Assembly: GCA_013140465.1 (NCBI GenBank)
Contig: JABFST010000308.1
Coordinates: 1-14,327 of the forward strand
Direction of reading: 5' to 3'
Length of the DNA stretch: 14,327 bases
DNA from: Methylococcaceae bacterium
GTDB taxonomy: Bacteria; Pseudomonadota; Gammaproteobacteria; Methylococcales; Methylomonadaceae
The translations under genes and the position numbers were made by a program. This document shows positions 13,301 through 14,327 of this stretch, piece after piece; position 1 is the stretch's first letter, and each line of letters opens with the position of its first letter. The notes under the pieces are model-generated. The model was not told the origin of the DNA, did no database searches, and was given only the letters and a program-made list of their open reading frames with translations.

Positions 13301-13955
13301 GAAAGCCAAGGCCAATTACTTCAAGGACCGCTCCTTGTTTTATTCCACGTTTCCGATTAAGGAACAAGCCCAAAAAGGCGGCTGGGATTTTAAGCTGATG
13401 CCCGTGTACTTTATCGCCATACTCGACTTTATTTACGATGAGCAGGAGGAAATCAGCAAGTTTCGCCGTGACGTGTGCCTAAAAGACCAAGACGGCGACG
13501 TGTTTTACGACAAGCTGCATTTTAAGTTTATACAAATGCCGCTGTTTAAAAAAAGCGCGGACGAACTCAGCTCGCATTTTGACAAATGGATCTATTTCTT
13601 AAAAAACCTGGACAGTTTTGACCACATCCCCGCCATACTCAACGAACCCATTTTTAAAAAAGGCTTTGACATTGCCGAGATAGCCCACCTAAAACCCAAG
13701 CAGTTTGACGATTACCAAAAAAGCTTGTTGGACTACTGGGAAGTGAAGAACGTAAAGGACACGGCTTTTGGCGAAGGTGTGGAAAAGGGCAAGCTTGAAG
13801 GCAAACTTGAAGGCTTGCAGGAAGGCAAAAACGCAGAAAAATACGCGATTGCCAAGATGATGTTATTAGATAAAGCTTCCTTGGATACGATTGCCCGATA
13901 TACACAATTGTCCATCGAGCAAATTGTGGCCTTAAAAGAAGACCAAGAAATTTAA
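13044..13955 (+). CDS. Rpn-family PD-(D/E)XK nuclease (transposase_31/PDDEXK_2 type), copy 1
   Basis: A 303-residue protein of the recombination-promoting nuclease group, often annotated as a PD-(D/E)XK nuclease family transposase. The family start YLNPYTDFGFKKLFGEEASKELLIDFLNQLLP is at 11-42. The nuclease core is ERKAIFDIYC with D70, then FIVEMQKAKA with E84 and Q86. The middle part (RSLFYSTFPIKEQAQKGG and VYFIAILDF) is standard. Residues about 242-264 carry the Gly-Glu-Lys repeat EGVEKGKLEGKLEGLQEGK seen in many members, before a helical tail. Members cut DNA, promote RecA-independent recombination and may act in phage defence; they do not behave as classical insertion sequences. The ATG at 13044 aligns with copy 2; an in-frame extension to 12933 was rejected. 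It is divergent from nirJ by 135 nt. Confidence 0.92.
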   Translation: MNKHPTLPTKYLNPYTDFGFKKLFGEEASKELLIDFLNQLLPDYHQVLELSFKNPEKIPNTAKERKAIFDIYCQNAQGERFIVEMQKAKANYFKDRSLFYSTFPIKEQAQKGGWDFKLMPVYFIAILDFIYDEQEEISKFRRDVCLKDQDGDVFYDKLHFKFIQMPLFKKSADELSSHFDKWIYFLKNLDSFDHIPAILNEPIFKKGFDIAEIAHLKPKQFDDYQKSLLDYWEVKNVKDTAFGEGVEKGKLEGKLEGLQEGKNAEKYAIAKMMLLDKASLDTIARYTQLSIEQIVALKEDQEI

Positions 13956-14013
13956 GGGGCGGCGGCTGTCTGCTAGTCCTTAGAATGCTCTGCAATCGGC
14001 CGATCTTACGCCG

Positions 14014-14327
14014 TTAGTGTCGCCGTCGCTGGCCCATTACAATATAAGTGTTATTTTATAAGGCATAGCCATGAACAAAAACCAAGCACTGCCGACCAAA
14101 TACCTCAACCCCTACACCGATTTTGGCTTTAAAAAGCTGTTTGGCGAAGAGGCCAGCAAAGAGCTGTTGATCGACTTCCTGAACCAATTGCTGCCGGATT
14201 ACCACCAGGTGCTTGAGCTGAGCTTTAAAAATCCTGAAAAAATCCCCAACACCGCCAAAGAGCGCAAGGCCATTTTTGACATTTATTGCCAAAACGCCCA
14301 AGGCGAACGCTTTATTGTGGAAATGCA
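14014..14327 (+). repeat. Long direct repeat, copy 2 (continues past window)
   Basis: Second copy of the sequence at 12976-13300, offset 1038 nt before the ATG and 1027 nt within the gene. It includes the AT-rich upstream segment TTACAATATAAG and the gene start. The gap 13956-14013 between the first Rpn stop and this repeat holds only the small palindrome ATCGGCCGAT (13995-14004). Confidence 0.95.
14071..14327 (+). CDS. Rpn-family PD-(D/E)XK nuclease, copy 2 (3' end outside window)
   Basis: The first 85 codons of a second Rpn-type gene in tandem with copy 1. The N-termini differ (MNKNQALPTK versus MNKHPTLPTK), and then the proteins are identical over the visible part, including the catalytic D70 (AIFDIYC) and E84 (FIVEM). 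Whether the remainder is intact cannot be seen. The near-perfect nucleotide identity points to very recent duplication or continuing gene conversion. Each copy has its own repeated upstream region, so each may be transcribed separately. Confidence 0.9.
   Translation, partial: MNKNQALPTKYLNPYTDFGFKKLFGEEASKELLIDFLNQLLPDYHQVLELSFKNPEKIPNTAKERKAIFDIYCQNAQGERFIVEM

Noticed and set aside
13044..14327. Insertion sequence made of the two Rpn genes
   Set aside because: No terminal inverted repeats or target duplications are visible; Rpn proteins are not classical transposases despite the common annotation.

Overview
The window reads as ordinary proteobacterial chromosome, most likely from a gammaproteobacterium of the methanotroph or denitrifier type. 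This is inferred from the gene set: an ActS/PrrB/RegB-RegA redox two-component pair, an E. coli-type long MsrA, Hsp33, NirJ, a very large periplasmic multihaem cytochrome c, and tRNA-Phe genes with encoded CCA. No marker gene fixes the genus. Most genes lack a clear Shine-Dalgarno sequence, so starts were chosen mainly by family alignment.

Layout. (1) 1-3697, minus strand: hslO (Hsp33), a membrane-anchored AlbA_2/Schlafen-like protein, nadE (glutamine-dependent NAD synthetase) and the 5' part of a hot-dog-like protein that leaves the window. (2) 3878-4510, plus: msrA, divergent from hslO, so two oxidative-damage genes share one upstream region. (3) 4532-6708: a regulatory hub. A perfect match to the published RegA-box consensus overlaps the -35 of a predicted regBA promoter. 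On the other strand an extended -10 and a strong intrinsic terminator delimit a possible ~94-nt small RNA with anti-Shine-Dalgarno segments. (4) 6709-7057: two adjacent palindromic, MITE-like elements with related termini, one containing a 20-bp triplicate. (5) 7058-7525: an orphan SLATT-like two-TM protein, separated by a bidirectional terminator from (6) a 930-residue octahaem cytochrome c on the minus strand, with a Fur-box-like site at its promoter. (7) 10410-10982: a long non-coding stretch with RegA-like repeats, nested inverted repeats and the promoter of (8) two identical tandem tRNA-Phe(GAA) genes. (9) A stand-alone MEKHLA protein, convergent with an orphan nirJ (haem d1 synthesis). 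(10) Two nearly identical tandem Rpn/PD-(D/E)XK nuclease genes, the second cut by the window end.

Common theme. Several loci concern redox state: NAD synthesis, the Hsp33 redox chaperone, methionine sulfoxide repair, RegBA, a multihaem electron-transfer protein and a haem d1 enzyme. That they form one regulon is inference. The best leads are the antisense sRNA candidate beside the RegA box, the iron- and perhaps RegA-controlled octahaem cytochrome, the composite palindromic elements and the orphan nirJ. I found no CRISPR array, no phage module and no complete insertion sequence.
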